Source: Yersinia hibernica (GTDB lineage Bacteria > Pseudomonadota > Gammaproteobacteria > Enterobacterales > Enterobacteriaceae). From it: a stretch of 64,000 nucleotides of DNA. Position 1 is the stretch's first letter; each line of letters opens with the position of its first letter. The notes under the pieces were generated by a model. That model was not told where the DNA came from and searched no databases. It worked only from the letters and a program-made list of their open reading frames with translations. The position numbers and the translations under genes are program-made. The stretch covers positions 3,472,001-3,536,000 of the forward strand of contig NZ_CP032487.1 in assembly GCF_004124235.1 (NCBI RefSeq), given 5' to 3'. This document shows positions 21,064 through 29,812 of the stretch, piece after piece.

Positions 21064-21804
21064 TAGTGATGCGATCTTACGGCTCCAACGAGATCTGTGT
21101 TAAATGACCCAAACAGAAGGTTATGGTCTTGGTTTTCGTTCTAAGGCTTGTAGCGCATTCTGATTTGGTGTTCCTCGTTGGGATAGGGCAGGACCCGCAA
21201 GACTTCTCTGGATTGCGGAAGGAGTTAGGGTTATTTAAAGTCTTCGCAGCAATGGAAGCTACATTGCCAGATGTTTGTTTTGTATTTTACTCATGGCCTG
21301 AATGCTTATAACAGAAGTATTGATTTGGCATATGTAGAGTCAAAACCTATAATTGACACAACATATAGTTTTCATGCTAATGTTTAATGATAAATGTTCC
21401 AATAGTAGCTTAGATGTTTGCTGGATAAAATTACAGTTGATTATTTATTCAGTGTATTATGTTGAAAATAACATATAAAATAATGCTATTAGGATGTTGT
21501 GACTATTGTCCTGTATTTATCGCATAGATTGTGACCTTAATTGAGTCAGCCTATGTCAAGAATGTAATCGACCGACTGACCGATAACATATGAGGTAAGG
21601 TGAGTTTCGCTTATACAAAACCAATTCTTTCAAAACGAAAAATTATAATAAAAATTAATAGGTTATGTCATTTTTTACAAAACTTTATCCGTGAGAACGC
21701 TTCCTTACCAATCAATCTCGTTAGTTATTTATTAACGCTGTATTGTGTGCGTACTTAAAGTGCATGATACTAAGCATATTTTTAATAATTTCTATAGGAA
21801 AATC
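21064..21804. other. AT-rich gap between integrase and methyltransferase
   Basis: About 740 bp with no convincing gene. A 62-codon open frame at 21123-21311 has no recognisable similarity. The second half is strongly AT-rich and probably holds the promoter of the methyltransferase-ATPase pair. Confidence 0.5.
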
Positions 21805-22962
21805 ATGAGTAAAGCACCCGTGGTTGTTGATCTTTTTTGCGGATGTGGAGGTTTTGGCCTCGGCGCCGAGTTAGCTGGTTTTGATGTAATTGCTGCGGTA
21901 GATATAGATGCCACGCTTCAATCAGCTTACACTCGCAATTTTCCTAATACTAAAGTTGTTAATGGTGATCTGTCGTCTATGGACGATGAAGTATGGGCTA
22001 AAATACTTTCTTCACAAAAGGTTGATGGTGTTATTGGTGGACCTCCATGCCAAGGATACAGTCGCATGGGACATTCAGATATAAATGATCCTCGCCGATC
22101 ATTGATTCGACATTTTTTCAGAACAGTAAATATAATAAAACCTAAGTTCTTTATAATGGAGAATGTCGAAGGGTTAATGGATGAAAAAAATATTTATGAA
22201 CTTAAGTCAGCATTAAAAACCCTAAATGAAGATTATAAAGTATTAAACCCTATAATATTAGATGCATCTAAATATGGTGCAGCGACGAAAAGAAAAAGAG
22301 TCGTAATTATTGGCTATATACCAAGCCAAATGGTTAAACAATTAGAAGAAAGTGACTTCGCTCCTATAAACTGTAAAACTAATACAGTAAGAGATGCTAT
22401 AAGTGATTTACAATCTCCTTTAGAAAAATCAAAAAATAATGATAAAAATGATTTTGGCTGGAAAAAATATAAAGAAGTTAAAGATGAAAAACTTTCCGTT
22501 TATGCTTTAGATAAGAGGAAGCTTCCGCCTAAAGGCATGGGATGGTCAGTTGCTATAGAACGCTTGATCTCGGGAGAGATCAGCGGATTTTTAAATACTC
22601 AACATTCACCAAAGGTGAAAGAAAGATATTCGTCAATTAAACCGGGATCTGTTGATTCTGTTAGTAAGTCAAAGAGATTGTCATGGGATGGTTTATGTCC
22701 AACATTGAGAGCCGGAACTGGTAGCGATAAAGGTAGCCATCAGGCAGTTAGACCACTTCACCCAGATGATGGTCGCGTTATTACTGTAAGGGAAGCTGCA
22801 AGACTTCAAGGATTTCCTGATTGGTTTGTATTTCACCATACTAAATGGCACAGCTTCAGAATGATAGGTAATAGCGTTTCACCAATAATATCAAATTATA
22901 TAATGAAATTAATGATTTCTGCTATAAACTGGGACAGTATTGACAAAGCTAATGTAGGATAA
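21805..22962 (+). CDS. DNA (cytosine-5) methyltransferase
   Basis: C5-cytosine methyltransferase of 385 residues. The ten-motif order is visible: motif I DLFCGCGGFGLGAE (residues 9-22), motif IV GGPPCQGYS with catalytic Cys82, motif VI ENVEG, motif VIII TKRKRVVIIG, a variable target-recognition region of about 100 residues, motif IX REAARLQGFP and motif X GNSVSP. The ATG at 21805 follows AGGA; a frame from 21745 adds unsupported residues. It is AT-rich, unlike the core genome, and stops five bases before the GHKL ATPase gene. No restriction endonuclease is seen beside it. The pairing suggests a restriction-modification or other defence unit; target sequence cannot be predicted. Confidence 0.93.
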   Translation: MSKAPVVVDLFCGCGGFGLGAELAGFDVIAAVDIDATLQSAYTRNFPNTKVVNGDLSSMDDEVWAKILSSQKVDGVIGGPPCQGYSRMGHSDINDPRRSLIRHFFRTVNIIKPKFFIMENVEGLMDEKNIYELKSALKTLNEDYKVLNPIILDASKYGAATKRKRVVIIGYIPSQMVKQLEESDFAPINCKTNTVRDAISDLQSPLEKSKNNDKNDFGWKKYKEVKDEKLSVYALDKRKLPPKGMGWSVAIERLISGEISGFLNTQHSPKVKERYSSIKPGSVDSVSKSKRLSWDGLCPTLRAGTGSDKGSHQAVRPLHPDDGRVITVREAARLQGFPDWFVFHHTKWHSFRMIGNSVSPIISNYIMKLMISAINWDSIDKANVG

Positions 22963-22967
22963 TTATT

Positions 22968-24329
22968 ATGGAAAATAATCTTGAAAAAGAACGTATATTA
23001 ATTGCCACTGGTGTTAGTTCCACATTTCTTGAAGAGGCATTGACTAAAGATGTTACAACGTTAGAAGCTATATTTGATTTAGTAGATAATTCTATAGATG
23101 CTGCAAGAGAGTCATTAATAAAGAAAGGTGGAAAAAGAGGGAAAGATAATCTTCCTGAGTCTTATGAAGGGTATTACGTATCCATTAGAATAGATAATGA
23201 TAGTATTAGAATATTAGATAACTGTTCTGGAATTGATCGAGAGACGCTGTCAAAACGTGCTTTATATACTAACAAACCATCTCAACATGAATATGGGATC
23301 GGTTTATATGGAATAGGATTGAAACGTTCATTATTAAAAATGGGAACAGACTTTTCTTTTTATGTTGATAATGGGGTAGAAGCATTTAAATCATATTTTG
23401 ATAATAATGGTATCGGAGGAAACGAAGATCATCCAATATATGCTGATATAGTTCCTTCCAAAGGAAATGCAAAGTCATTATTTTCTGTTTCTAATATTAA
23501 AAATGAAATTAAAAATGATTTTCATAATCCAAGATGGTTTAATAATGCCGAAAGAGAGTTTTCACTAAGATATGGGATATATTTAAAAAAAGGATTTAAA
23601 ATAATTTTACATCATGTAAAAAATAAAAAAAGAGTAAATGTAATTGGTATCGCACCAACGCTAAGAAAGGAGTGTGAATTCCCACCAACACAAGAAATTA
23701 TTAATTTCGATGGCGTTGAAGTTATTATTGAAACAGGAATCCATAGTGACTACATATTCCCCGGAGAAGAAGGGCATAGTTTATCAAATAACAGGAAACT
23801 AACAGAGTTTTTTGGTATATATTTCTCTTGTAATGATCGAGTCATAGTTTCTGCAAGCACTGAGAAAGCTTATGGATGGGCATCGAAATGGCATTCAGAA
23901 TATAATGGATACGTTTGCTGGGTAAAATTTATATCAAAAAATGCTGCATTATTGCCATGGAATACTGCGAAAACAGCATTAAGGACTGATAGTTCATTGT
24001 TTTTAGAGGTGAGAGATAGATTACAGCCAATAGCAGACCACTATAGGTCTGTTATTAAACAACGATATTATGGAAAGAAGAGAATTGACGGTGCTGATAG
24101 CATTACTAATCCAAGAGTTAATCCTAAATCATCGCCTATTGGCCCGATAATAAAACCAAGTCCTATTTCAAAACCCAAAGAACGGCCTAAAATAAAACCA
24201 AAAGCAAGGCCCACTGAGGACTTACCAAGAAATAGAGATATTCTTGTTGATTGGTCAAGAAATACTGTAAATGTTCCTATATATAGAAATAAGGAATATC
24301 ATATTTTTGGTGAGTTGTGTCAATTATAG
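22968..24329 (+). CDS. GHKL-family ATPase, MORC/MutL-like, probably truncated at its C-terminus by IS1
   Basis: 453-residue protein with the Bergerat ATP fold: N-box DLVDNSIDAA (about 37-46), G1 box DNCSGID (about 80-86) and G2 GIGLYGIGLKRS. An S5-fold-like middle follows. MORC-like GHKL ATPases are known neighbours of restriction-modification genes, which fits the adjoining cytosine methyltransferase five bases upstream. Residues about 395-425 form a Lys/Pro-rich linker, as if a C-terminal domain should follow, but only about 30 residues remain. The TAG stop uses the first base of the IS1 terminal repeat as its G, so the natural end was probably lost on insertion. Confidence 0.85.
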   Translation: MENNLEKERILIATGVSSTFLEEALTKDVTTLEAIFDLVDNSIDAARESLIKKGGKRGKDNLPESYEGYYVSIRIDNDSIRILDNCSGIDRETLSKRALYTNKPSQHEYGIGLYGIGLKRSLLKMGTDFSFYVDNGVEAFKSYFDNNGIGGNEDHPIYADIVPSKGNAKSLFSVSNIKNEIKNDFHNPRWFNNAEREFSLRYGIYLKKGFKIILHHVKNKKRVNVIGIAPTLRKECEFPPTQEIINFDGVEVIIETGIHSDYIFPGEEGHSLSNNRKLTEFFGIYFSCNDRVIVSASTEKAYGWASKWHSEYNGYVCWVKFISKNAALLPWNTAKTALRTDSSLFLEVRDRLQPIADHYRSVIKQRYYGKKRIDGADSITNPRVNPKSSPIGPIIKPSPISKPKERPKIKPKARPTEDLPRNRDILVDWSRNTVNVPIYRNKEYHIFGELCQL

Positions 24330-24343
24330 GTCGTGCCGCAGAT

Positions 24344-24847
24344 TTAGTGGTAATGGTTAATTGTCAGATACCATCCGATGATCTTATCGTGCATTTCTTC
24401 TGATTTTGAGAAGCAGATAGTCTTGCGGGCTAACCGTTTGAGATGGGTTCGCAAGTTCAGATTATGTCGCTCTATCCTCTGGGTGTATTTCTTGCTGATA
24501 ACATGACTGGTTGAGGACAATAAAGTGCGGTATACCGGCCAGGCATCGGTCATGTAGAAGGCAATGCTAAACTGGCTCAGCAAAACCAGAAGACGCTTTA
24601 ATGTCAAAGCATTTCGCGGGCCAAATACATGGGCGATAACGCGCTTTCGGATGCGGTCATAGGCATAAAACAGCCAGCGTTGATTGCCTTTACAGCGGAC
24701 ATATGACCACTGCTCATCGGCTTCACAGCAGATAACCACCTCTGCGCTAGGCTCTACGTTTTGCGCTACCTGGTGCGGCGTAAGTTTTTTAGATGACGCA
24801 GAACGGTATTGAGGCTTATCCGTAGAACCCGTGCTGTATCGCGGCAT
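24344..24847 (-). CDS. insB: IS1 InsB' transposase part (produced by frameshift with InsA)
   Basis: Catalytic portion of the IS1 transposase (DDE fold), 167 codons in this frame. Conserved stretches such as [37 protein letters not shown] and [13 protein letters not shown] match InsB. It is normally made as an InsAB' fusion by -1 frameshifting at the A6C slippery site, read on the minus strand at 24784-24790. Complete in the window. Confidence 0.9.
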   Translation of the reverse strand: MPRYSTGSTDKPQYRSASSKKLTPHQVAQNVEPSAEVVICCEADEQWSYVRCKGNQRWLFYAYDRIRKRVIAHVFGPRNALTLKRLLVLLSQFSIAFYMTDAWPVYRTLLSSTSHVISKKYTQRIERHNLNLRTHLKRLARKTICFSKSEEMHDKIIGWYLTINHYH

Positions 24848-25044
24848 CCGGAGCCGTTCATCGCCATATCAACGATGGCCTGATGGGTTTCGGGTTTAGC
24901 TCCGTTGTAGCGATAGCTGAGCTGGAAGGTCTTCAGGCATTGGTTACAGCGATAGAGCTGCGCCCCTGAGCCGGAGTGGCCGTTTCGGATAACCCCATGA
25001 GTTTCAGAACAGCGAGGACAAACCACATCAATCTTTGCCATCAA
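24766..25044 (-). CDS. insA: IS1 InsA DNA-binding protein
   Basis: 92-residue InsA with an N-terminal zinc-finger-like cysteine pattern (CPRC and CNQC) and a helix-turn-helix ([19 protein letters not shown]). It represses IS1 transcription and is the N-terminal part of the InsAB' transposase through frameshifting at its 3' end. Complete. Confidence 0.92.
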   Translation of the reverse strand: MMAKIDVVCPRCSETHGVIRNGHSGSGAQLYRCNQCLKTFQLSYRYNGAKPETHQAIVDMAMNGSGCRDTARVLRISLNTVLRHLKNLRRTR

Positions 25045-25162
25045 TCATCCAAAGGGTAAAGAGTACACCAACACTAAGTTTGCGTCACGACCGAAATTAT
25101 CATATTTTATTCTTCTACTTGGGATTGACACCAATTGAACTTTCATTTAGTGCGGGGGTGAT

Positions 25163-25774
25163 ATGAGTGACGTTATTATTTTTAGTCAGAGTTCACTATT
25201 TCTTTTTTCACTGCAAATTATTATTCGTAACAATTTAGTTCTGGGAGGGGATAAAGACAAGATAACAACTCACTTATTTTCTTCCTACGATAAATTCTTG
25301 CAGCAGATAGATACAAATAAAGGAAGTATTGTGATATTCGATATCGATGGTATCACAAAAGAAAATCAAAGTGTTATTTTTAGTAAAATAAATAGCCAGG
25401 AAAGCAACGTTCCCCTCATCGTATTTTGTCAATACGAGATAAACTCACTTTATTATCAAACCTTAAGTGAGGTGACTCGTTTCGTGATCAGTAAAACCAC
25501 ATCAATAGTAGAGATCACATCAATATTCAATAAACTTTTTCTTTGGATCAAAAAAAATAATGATGATAACACTCCATTGGATTTAAATGTTCAATCACAT
25601 CCAAAGTTGTCAAAACGAGAAAAACAGGTTTTATACCTGGCCTCTATGGGCATGGACTATCAAAGTATTTCAGAACATCTCAATATAACCCGAAAGACTG
25701 TAAGCCATTACATGTCAAATATACGGGATAAATATGGCTATAAGCGAAGCTCTAATGTGTACTTCAGATACTGA
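25163..25774 (+). CDS. LuxR/RcsB-like orphan transcriptional regulator
   Basis: 203 residues. The C-terminal 55 residues form a LuxR-type helix-turn-helix (LSKREKQVLYLASMGMDY... ISEHLNITRKTVSHYMSNIRDKYG), like FimZ and RcsB. The N-terminal half looks like a degenerate receiver domain: it has VIFDIDG but no clear phosphoacceptor/Lys set, so phosphorylation is doubtful. The ATG at 25163 follows GGGGGTGAT. No kinase gene is near. Two similar genes lie at the right end of the locus, and together they may control the T6SS and fimbria. Confidence 0.8.
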   Translation: MSDVIIFSQSSLFLFSLQIIIRNNLVLGGDKDKITTHLFSSYDKFLQQIDTNKGSIVIFDIDGITKENQSVIFSKINSQESNVPLIVFCQYEINSLYYQTLSEVTRFVISKTTSIVEITSIFNKLFLWIKKNNDDNTPLDLNVQSHPKLSKREKQVLYLASMGMDYQSISEHLNITRKTVSHYMSNIRDKYGYKRSSNVYFRY

Positions 25775-26276
25775 ATATATAACCTACTTGTGAATAAATT
25801 CACTATAGAACATCTAATTTTAAAATAAACGGTTTTGAATGAAAAAATTCACATCACGGATGAAGTGTTCATTTTAAGAGCAATGTATTGCTCATTTTAC
25901 ATATCTGCATTCATACCGTTTATTTTAATTTATCTGTCCAAGTCTATCATTACAACAAATCGACAATCTATGCTGTTTCTCGGCAACAATGGATAGGATA
26001 TATAAATGATCAATCACGCGCGGCACTATCACCATAGTATGATGAATTTAAAAGGGAAATTTATCGATGACTAACAGATTTTATATGAAAATGAAATCAA
26101 TAGTATACCGAATCACGGTCAAAAAACATTTTCATACGCAATGTTAGCCACTAGCTAAAAAATACCAATCGACAGCCAGGTATAAAACCCACTTGCTGCC
26201 GATTTTTACTTAGGCCTCATTCATATATCATAACATTGCTTGAGAGGGGCCCATTTTTTCTAGCAATAAAAATAAA
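25775..26276. other. AT-rich gap, no gene recognised
   Basis: About 500 bp between the LuxR-type gene and the GT25 remnant. No open frame, RNA gene or terminator could be supported. Probably decayed or regulatory DNA. Confidence 0.4.
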
Positions 26277-26976
26277 CTATATGTTCAATGAAGGATCGTA
26301 AACACCCACAGTGATATTCTCTAAGGGTTTCAGAAATACTGATGTGTAATTTGTATTATATCCTTGAACATCACTATACCCTGCTTTTTGATAACCAAAA
26401 TTTGGATATATACCAAACCATTTATCTTTTGCCATTAATGGAAGCCAGTGTGAATCAAGTGCACAATGGACTTGCTTACCACCTGCATCTAACTTTCTGA
26501 CAGCTTCACTCACATCATCGATTAGAGTCTGATAATAATCTTTATTCACTAGATAAGCACAGGAACAGTGGGCTGATTTCAACCGAAGAAAATGATTATT
26601 ACTAACAAAAGGCATAACATGATAGTAATTTGCCGTCAGCATGGCAACATCCCATTTTTCTATTTTTAGCATAGAAAGAAAATCATTAGCTAGAGCTATG
26701 CTCTCAATGTCTTCATTGAAAACAATATCATCTTCAAGAATCAAAACATTATTCCAATCATGATCTCTGGCCATTTTCAGAACAGCTTCATGAGATTTTG
26801 CACAACCAATATAGCCTGGTTTTTCATCTATTGCCTCAAAGCGAATAACTTTATCTTTTGCTATATTAAATTTCTGCAGTAACTCTTGGATGTTGTCATC
26901 CCGATCAGGGCGAGTTTTAAGGTTAATATAAACAACTTTTTTCGACTAAAGATAAATCCAGCACTATGTTACTCAT
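26277..26976 (-). pseudogene. GT25-family LPS-type glycosyltransferase, frameshifted near the N-terminus
   Basis: Glycosyltransferase family 25 (LgtB/LpsA-type galactosyltransferases of lipopolysaccharide). The main frame encodes VVYINLKTRPDRDDNI near the start, then GCAKSHEAVL, the catalytic LILEDDIVF and, near the end, the YGYS-like GYQKAGYSDVQG region. The start codon at 26976 (SNIVLDLSLVEK) is in a different frame; the two meet at a run of six A (minus strand, 26937-26942), where one base is extra or two are missing. An in-frame TAG sits just upstream in the main frame. Product would be truncated or absent unless the homopolymer varies. Confidence 0.75.
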
Positions 26977-27286
26977 CAGTTTTATACCACTCCTATAGTA
27001 GAGTTTGATTATAATATTGTTTCTTATAAAGAAAAATAGCACTACTAAAAATTAGGATAAACGCCCGACACATTAATATATTTCTATTCCTTGTAAGCTC
27101 AATATGACTCAACTGACCTTTCTCAAGAAAAAGGTTGTCAGCTCAACAAAGTTCATAATTAAGCAGTACACCATACCCTAATTCAACTCCGGCCAAGTAA
27201 TAAGCTTTAGTGTATCAGAAGATATTAACTGTAAATTAAAGGCAACAATATGCACGCAAAAATGTGCTGACCTCTTTATACACTGC
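26977..27286. other. AT-rich gap downstream of tssE
   Basis: About 310 bp with no gene. A small GCAC/GTGC inverted repeat near 27252-27267 is not a convincing terminator. Confidence 0.35.
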
Positions 27287-27766
27287 TCAAAACGTTCTTA
27301 ACTCCGCTTGACTGGTTTCAAAGTCATATGCACCTTCTATTGATAGATCGATAGGGTATGGATTCCACGCTATCAGTCCTCTAATTTCAAATTGCACAAG
27401 ACCATTTCTTGCATTGTGCAATTTATTCACTACCAGAGATTCTGCAAGAACCCTCGGTTCGAAGCGGATTATTGCTTCACGGATAATTCGCTCAATCGTC
27501 ATCCAGTTGTAGGGGGTTGAATATCGTCCAACCAGTGGTGCAATACCGTAATTTAATACTGATTTTGCTACCCATTTATGGCGCTGTTCATCAAGCTGAT
27601 CATCAATATTGGCATTATTGAGTATCTCTGCGATATTTCTCTGCACCAGTTTTCGCATAGTCCGTGAGTCATAAAAAAATTTATCTTGAGGCTCAAGCAA
27701 TTTTTTAGGATCATCATCAAGCAAACGTTCTAGCAAAGTAGGCAAAAACTGTCTTTTCTTTTCCAT
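27287..27766 (-). CDS. tssE: T6SS baseplate protein TssE (gp25-like)
   Basis: Baseplate wedge subunit related to phage T4 gp25. The 159 residues include the typical TLLERLLDD N-terminus, an internal NYGIAPLVGRY stretch, and the family hallmark EPRV in RFEPRVLAESL. It is the last gene of the leftward tss cluster; its start overlaps tagJ by one base. Confidence 0.94.
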   Translation of the reverse strand: MEKKRQFLPTLLERLLDDDPKKLLEPQDKFFYDSRTMRKLVQRNIAEILNNANIDDQLDEQRHKWVAKSVLNYGIAPLVGRYSTPYNWMTIERIIREAIIRFEPRVLAESLVVNKLHNARNGLVQFEIRGLIAWNPYPIDLSIEGAYDFETSQAELRTF

Positions 27767-28572
27767 TACTTCGTCTGTCCGTTAAACCTAAACTCTTCAA
27801 TGTCGAATAACGCGTATTCATTTTGGTCGGTAATGAACATTTTTCGCCCTGAAGCAATATAAAGAGTATCCGTCAATTGTTCCCATTCAGTTTTAAGACC
27901 GAGTCTGGTGTTATTATCAGCATCAGCGGTTAATGGATAACGTGCAGGTACGTAACCGAACCAAACTTTATCATTTACGGTAAGCTGTGCTGGTGCCCAA
28001 ACCAGGTCGAGAATATTTTTAGGTTTGGAAACTGTCATTAATTGCACTTCGGCAAAAGGAACCCAGCGGTAACCGCCAGCACTGATAAATTCACAAACTG
28101 GCCCGATTCTTCCATCGCTATCAGTCATCCAGGAAAACGACTCTACAGAACCACTTTCCCCTATACTTTCAGGTGCTTGTAATAATGCCATCTGACGGAG
28201 TTCTTCACTTTTCACGTTATCGCCGTCATGCAAACATTGATTGGCCTGCTGCATCAATTCAACCCATTCAGGCAGGGCATGACTCAATGTTCCGGGGGCA
28301 CGTTTCCCAGCCAATACTTCTTCACGCAACTTTTCACTCAACACCAAGTTCTTATAGAGTTCTGCTTGCTTCGTCATGTCAGGAGCTAACTTAATGAGCG
28401 TATCAAGTTGCAAAAGCGCTTTTTGCCATAATCCGTCAAGACAATAAAGTTTGAATAATAGTTCTCGAGTATCTGTATCTGTCGGCTTAGTTTTCAGCTT
28501 ACTAATCACATCAGCTTGTATTGCCGCTAGCGAACTACTTTTCAATAATTCACCTAAAGTTGTTGTATTCAT
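27766..28572 (-). CDS. tagJ: T6SS accessory protein TagJ (ImpE/SciE family)
   Basis: 268-residue ImpE/TagJ family protein; characterised members bind the sheath protein TssB and modulate sheath disassembly with ClpV. The N-terminal TPR-like region (GLWQKALLQLDTLIKLAPD) is followed by the ImpE C-terminal domain with the conserved WMTDSDGRIGPVCEFISAGG and LVWAPAQLTV blocks. It overlaps tssE by one base, as in many T6SS clusters. Confidence 0.92.
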   Translation of the reverse strand: MNTTTLGELLKSSSLAAIQADVISKLKTKPTDTDTRELLFKLYCLDGLWQKALLQLDTLIKLAPDMTKQAELYKNLVLSEKLREEVLAGKRAPGTLSHALPEWVELMQQANQCLHDGDNVKSEELRQMALLQAPESIGESGSVESFSWMTDSDGRIGPVCEFISAGGYRWVPFAEVQLMTVSKPKNILDLVWAPAQLTVNDKVWFGYVPARYPLTADADNNTRLGLKTEWEQLTDTLYIASGRKMFITDQNEYALFDIEEFRFNGQTK

Positions 28573-28598
28573 TATGTAGTTATATCCAAAATTAAAAT

Positions 28599-29441
28599 TT
28601 ATAAATGGCTATCAAGCCCTAATTTGTACAATTCCTGAAATACCAAAGCAGGCACACTACTTTTTTCTTTTGTTATAATATGTTCCGGAGCTAGCAATTT
28701 TAATAAGTCTACTTTTTCTTCACTTTGGGATGTTTCAAGATAATCAGTAACATCTAATTCCTTGGTAACTCTTTCAATCAGTCCACCTGAGTCTAAAATA
28801 CATTCCGTCAGGGTTTTATCCTTCACACATTCTCTAATATTTTCCAGGAAACCGTCGTTAGCAGACAATTTTGTTGTTTGCTGTTGCTCTTTTTCAGAGA
28901 ATTTCTGCCCCTGCTCACCCCACATAAGAAACCGCTTATACTCCAGCTCCAAGTTTTTCAGAGCATCTTGCTCCTTGAGCCCTGGAGTTAACGTCTCATT
29001 AACGTCATCAAGATAAGAAATATAATGGCCACCATGGGATAAGATATCTTCAATCTCAGGTAGATCGATTGCCTCAAACAGCGATTCTTGTTCCAGCATT
29101 AACTGGTCGTCGGTAAAACTCTGACTCGCAATTTGTCCTGAGGCTTTCTTGGCAGAAATAACAAAATGACCAAACTTAATCTCTGCGCCTAATGACAAGG
29201 GGTAGTGTTCACCTGGTGTCAACTCTTTGCCGTTGACCATGCAGATGAAATCGTTGCTGTGATTAACAATCATTGATGCAAACGAATGTCGGTAAAACCT
29301 TATTTCATTTTGGCCATCCCCCGCAGAATGGGGAGTAAACTCCCCTTTCTCCATACTAAAACAGATAGCATTGCTCTCTGTAATAGCATCATGAAGCTGG
29401 AACTGTTGCGGAATATGCGGCCAAGTCAATACGAGTAACAT
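28599..29441 (-). CDS. T6SS-associated FHA-domain protein (TagK/TagH-like)
   Basis: 280 residues. The N-terminal 100 residues resemble a forkhead-associated domain (NGKELTPGEHYPLSLGAEIKFG), which in other T6SS binds phosphothreonine. The rest is helical and Glu/Gln-rich, without a recognised domain; similar proteins are annotated TagK in Yersinia and Serratia T6SS. No PpkA kinase or PppA phosphatase was found in the window, so its usual partner is missing or it has another role. It lies between PAAR and tagJ. Confidence 0.7.
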   Translation of the reverse strand: MLLVLTWPHIPQQFQLHDAITESNAICFSMEKGEFTPHSAGDGQNEIRFYRHSFASMIVNHSNDFICMVNGKELTPGEHYPLSLGAEIKFGHFVISAKKASGQIASQSFTDDQLMLEQESLFEAIDLPEIEDILSHGGHYISYLDDVNETLTPGLKEQDALKNLELEYKRFLMWGEQGQKFSEKEQQQTTKLSANDGFLENIRECVKDKTLTECILDSGGLIERVTKELDVTDYLETSQSEEKVDLLKLLAPEHIITKEKSSVPALVFQELYKLGLDSHL

Positions 29442-29446
29442 GACAA

Positions 29447-29707
29447 TTAGCCGCCTATAAATACGTTGGGCGATCCGCTCACAACAACTGCACCGTCTCC
29501 AGCCAAATCGCTCACACGGGCTGCCGGCAACTTATTAATAAATACGGTTCCCGAACCTGTCACCACCGCGGTCACCCCAACCAACGAGGACGATGCTGCG
29601 CTTCCACCCGCAACAGCTGCGGGTTGCGCATTAATTAATACATTGGGTGAACCATTAGATATAGCACCACAACTGGTGGCATCACCCATTCTTGCTGCAC
29701 AAAACAT
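29447..29707 (-). CDS. PAAR-domain spike tip protein
   Basis: 86-residue single-domain PAAR protein that would sharpen the tip of the VgrG trimer. Two PAAR half-motifs are visible: ARMGDATSCGAISNGSPNVLING-like and FINKLPAARVSDLAG...VVSGSPNVFIGG. It has no effector extension. It lies just downstream of vgrG and ends five bases before the FHA gene start. Confidence 0.93.
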   Translation of the reverse strand: MFCAARMGDATSCGAISNGSPNVLINAQPAAVAGGSAASSSLVGVTAVVTGSGTVFINKLPAARVSDLAGDGAVVVSGSPNVFIGG

Positions 29708-29812
29708 ATTCGATCTCGCTTAACAAAATTACCGTTTAACAACTAGTTACCCCTCAGCATATCGGTGCGTCATATTTTCGCACCGAATATGCTGGGCCTA
29801 TTTTCCTTAGAA

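Larger units (their letters stand above)
24329..25092 (-). mobile_element. IS1-family insertion sequence
   Basis: 764-bp element. Imperfect terminal inverted repeats start with GGTCGTG at both ends (left end reading inward from 24329; right end from 25092 on the other strand) and match at about 17 of 22 positions. It contains insA and insB on the minus strand. The flanks do not show a clear 8-9 bp target duplication, which suggests an adjacent deletion or decay after insertion. Confidence 0.88.

Noticed and set aside
21123..21311. Small open frame after the integrase (62 codons)
   Set aside because: No recognisable similarity or ribosome binding site; probably chance or decayed DNA.
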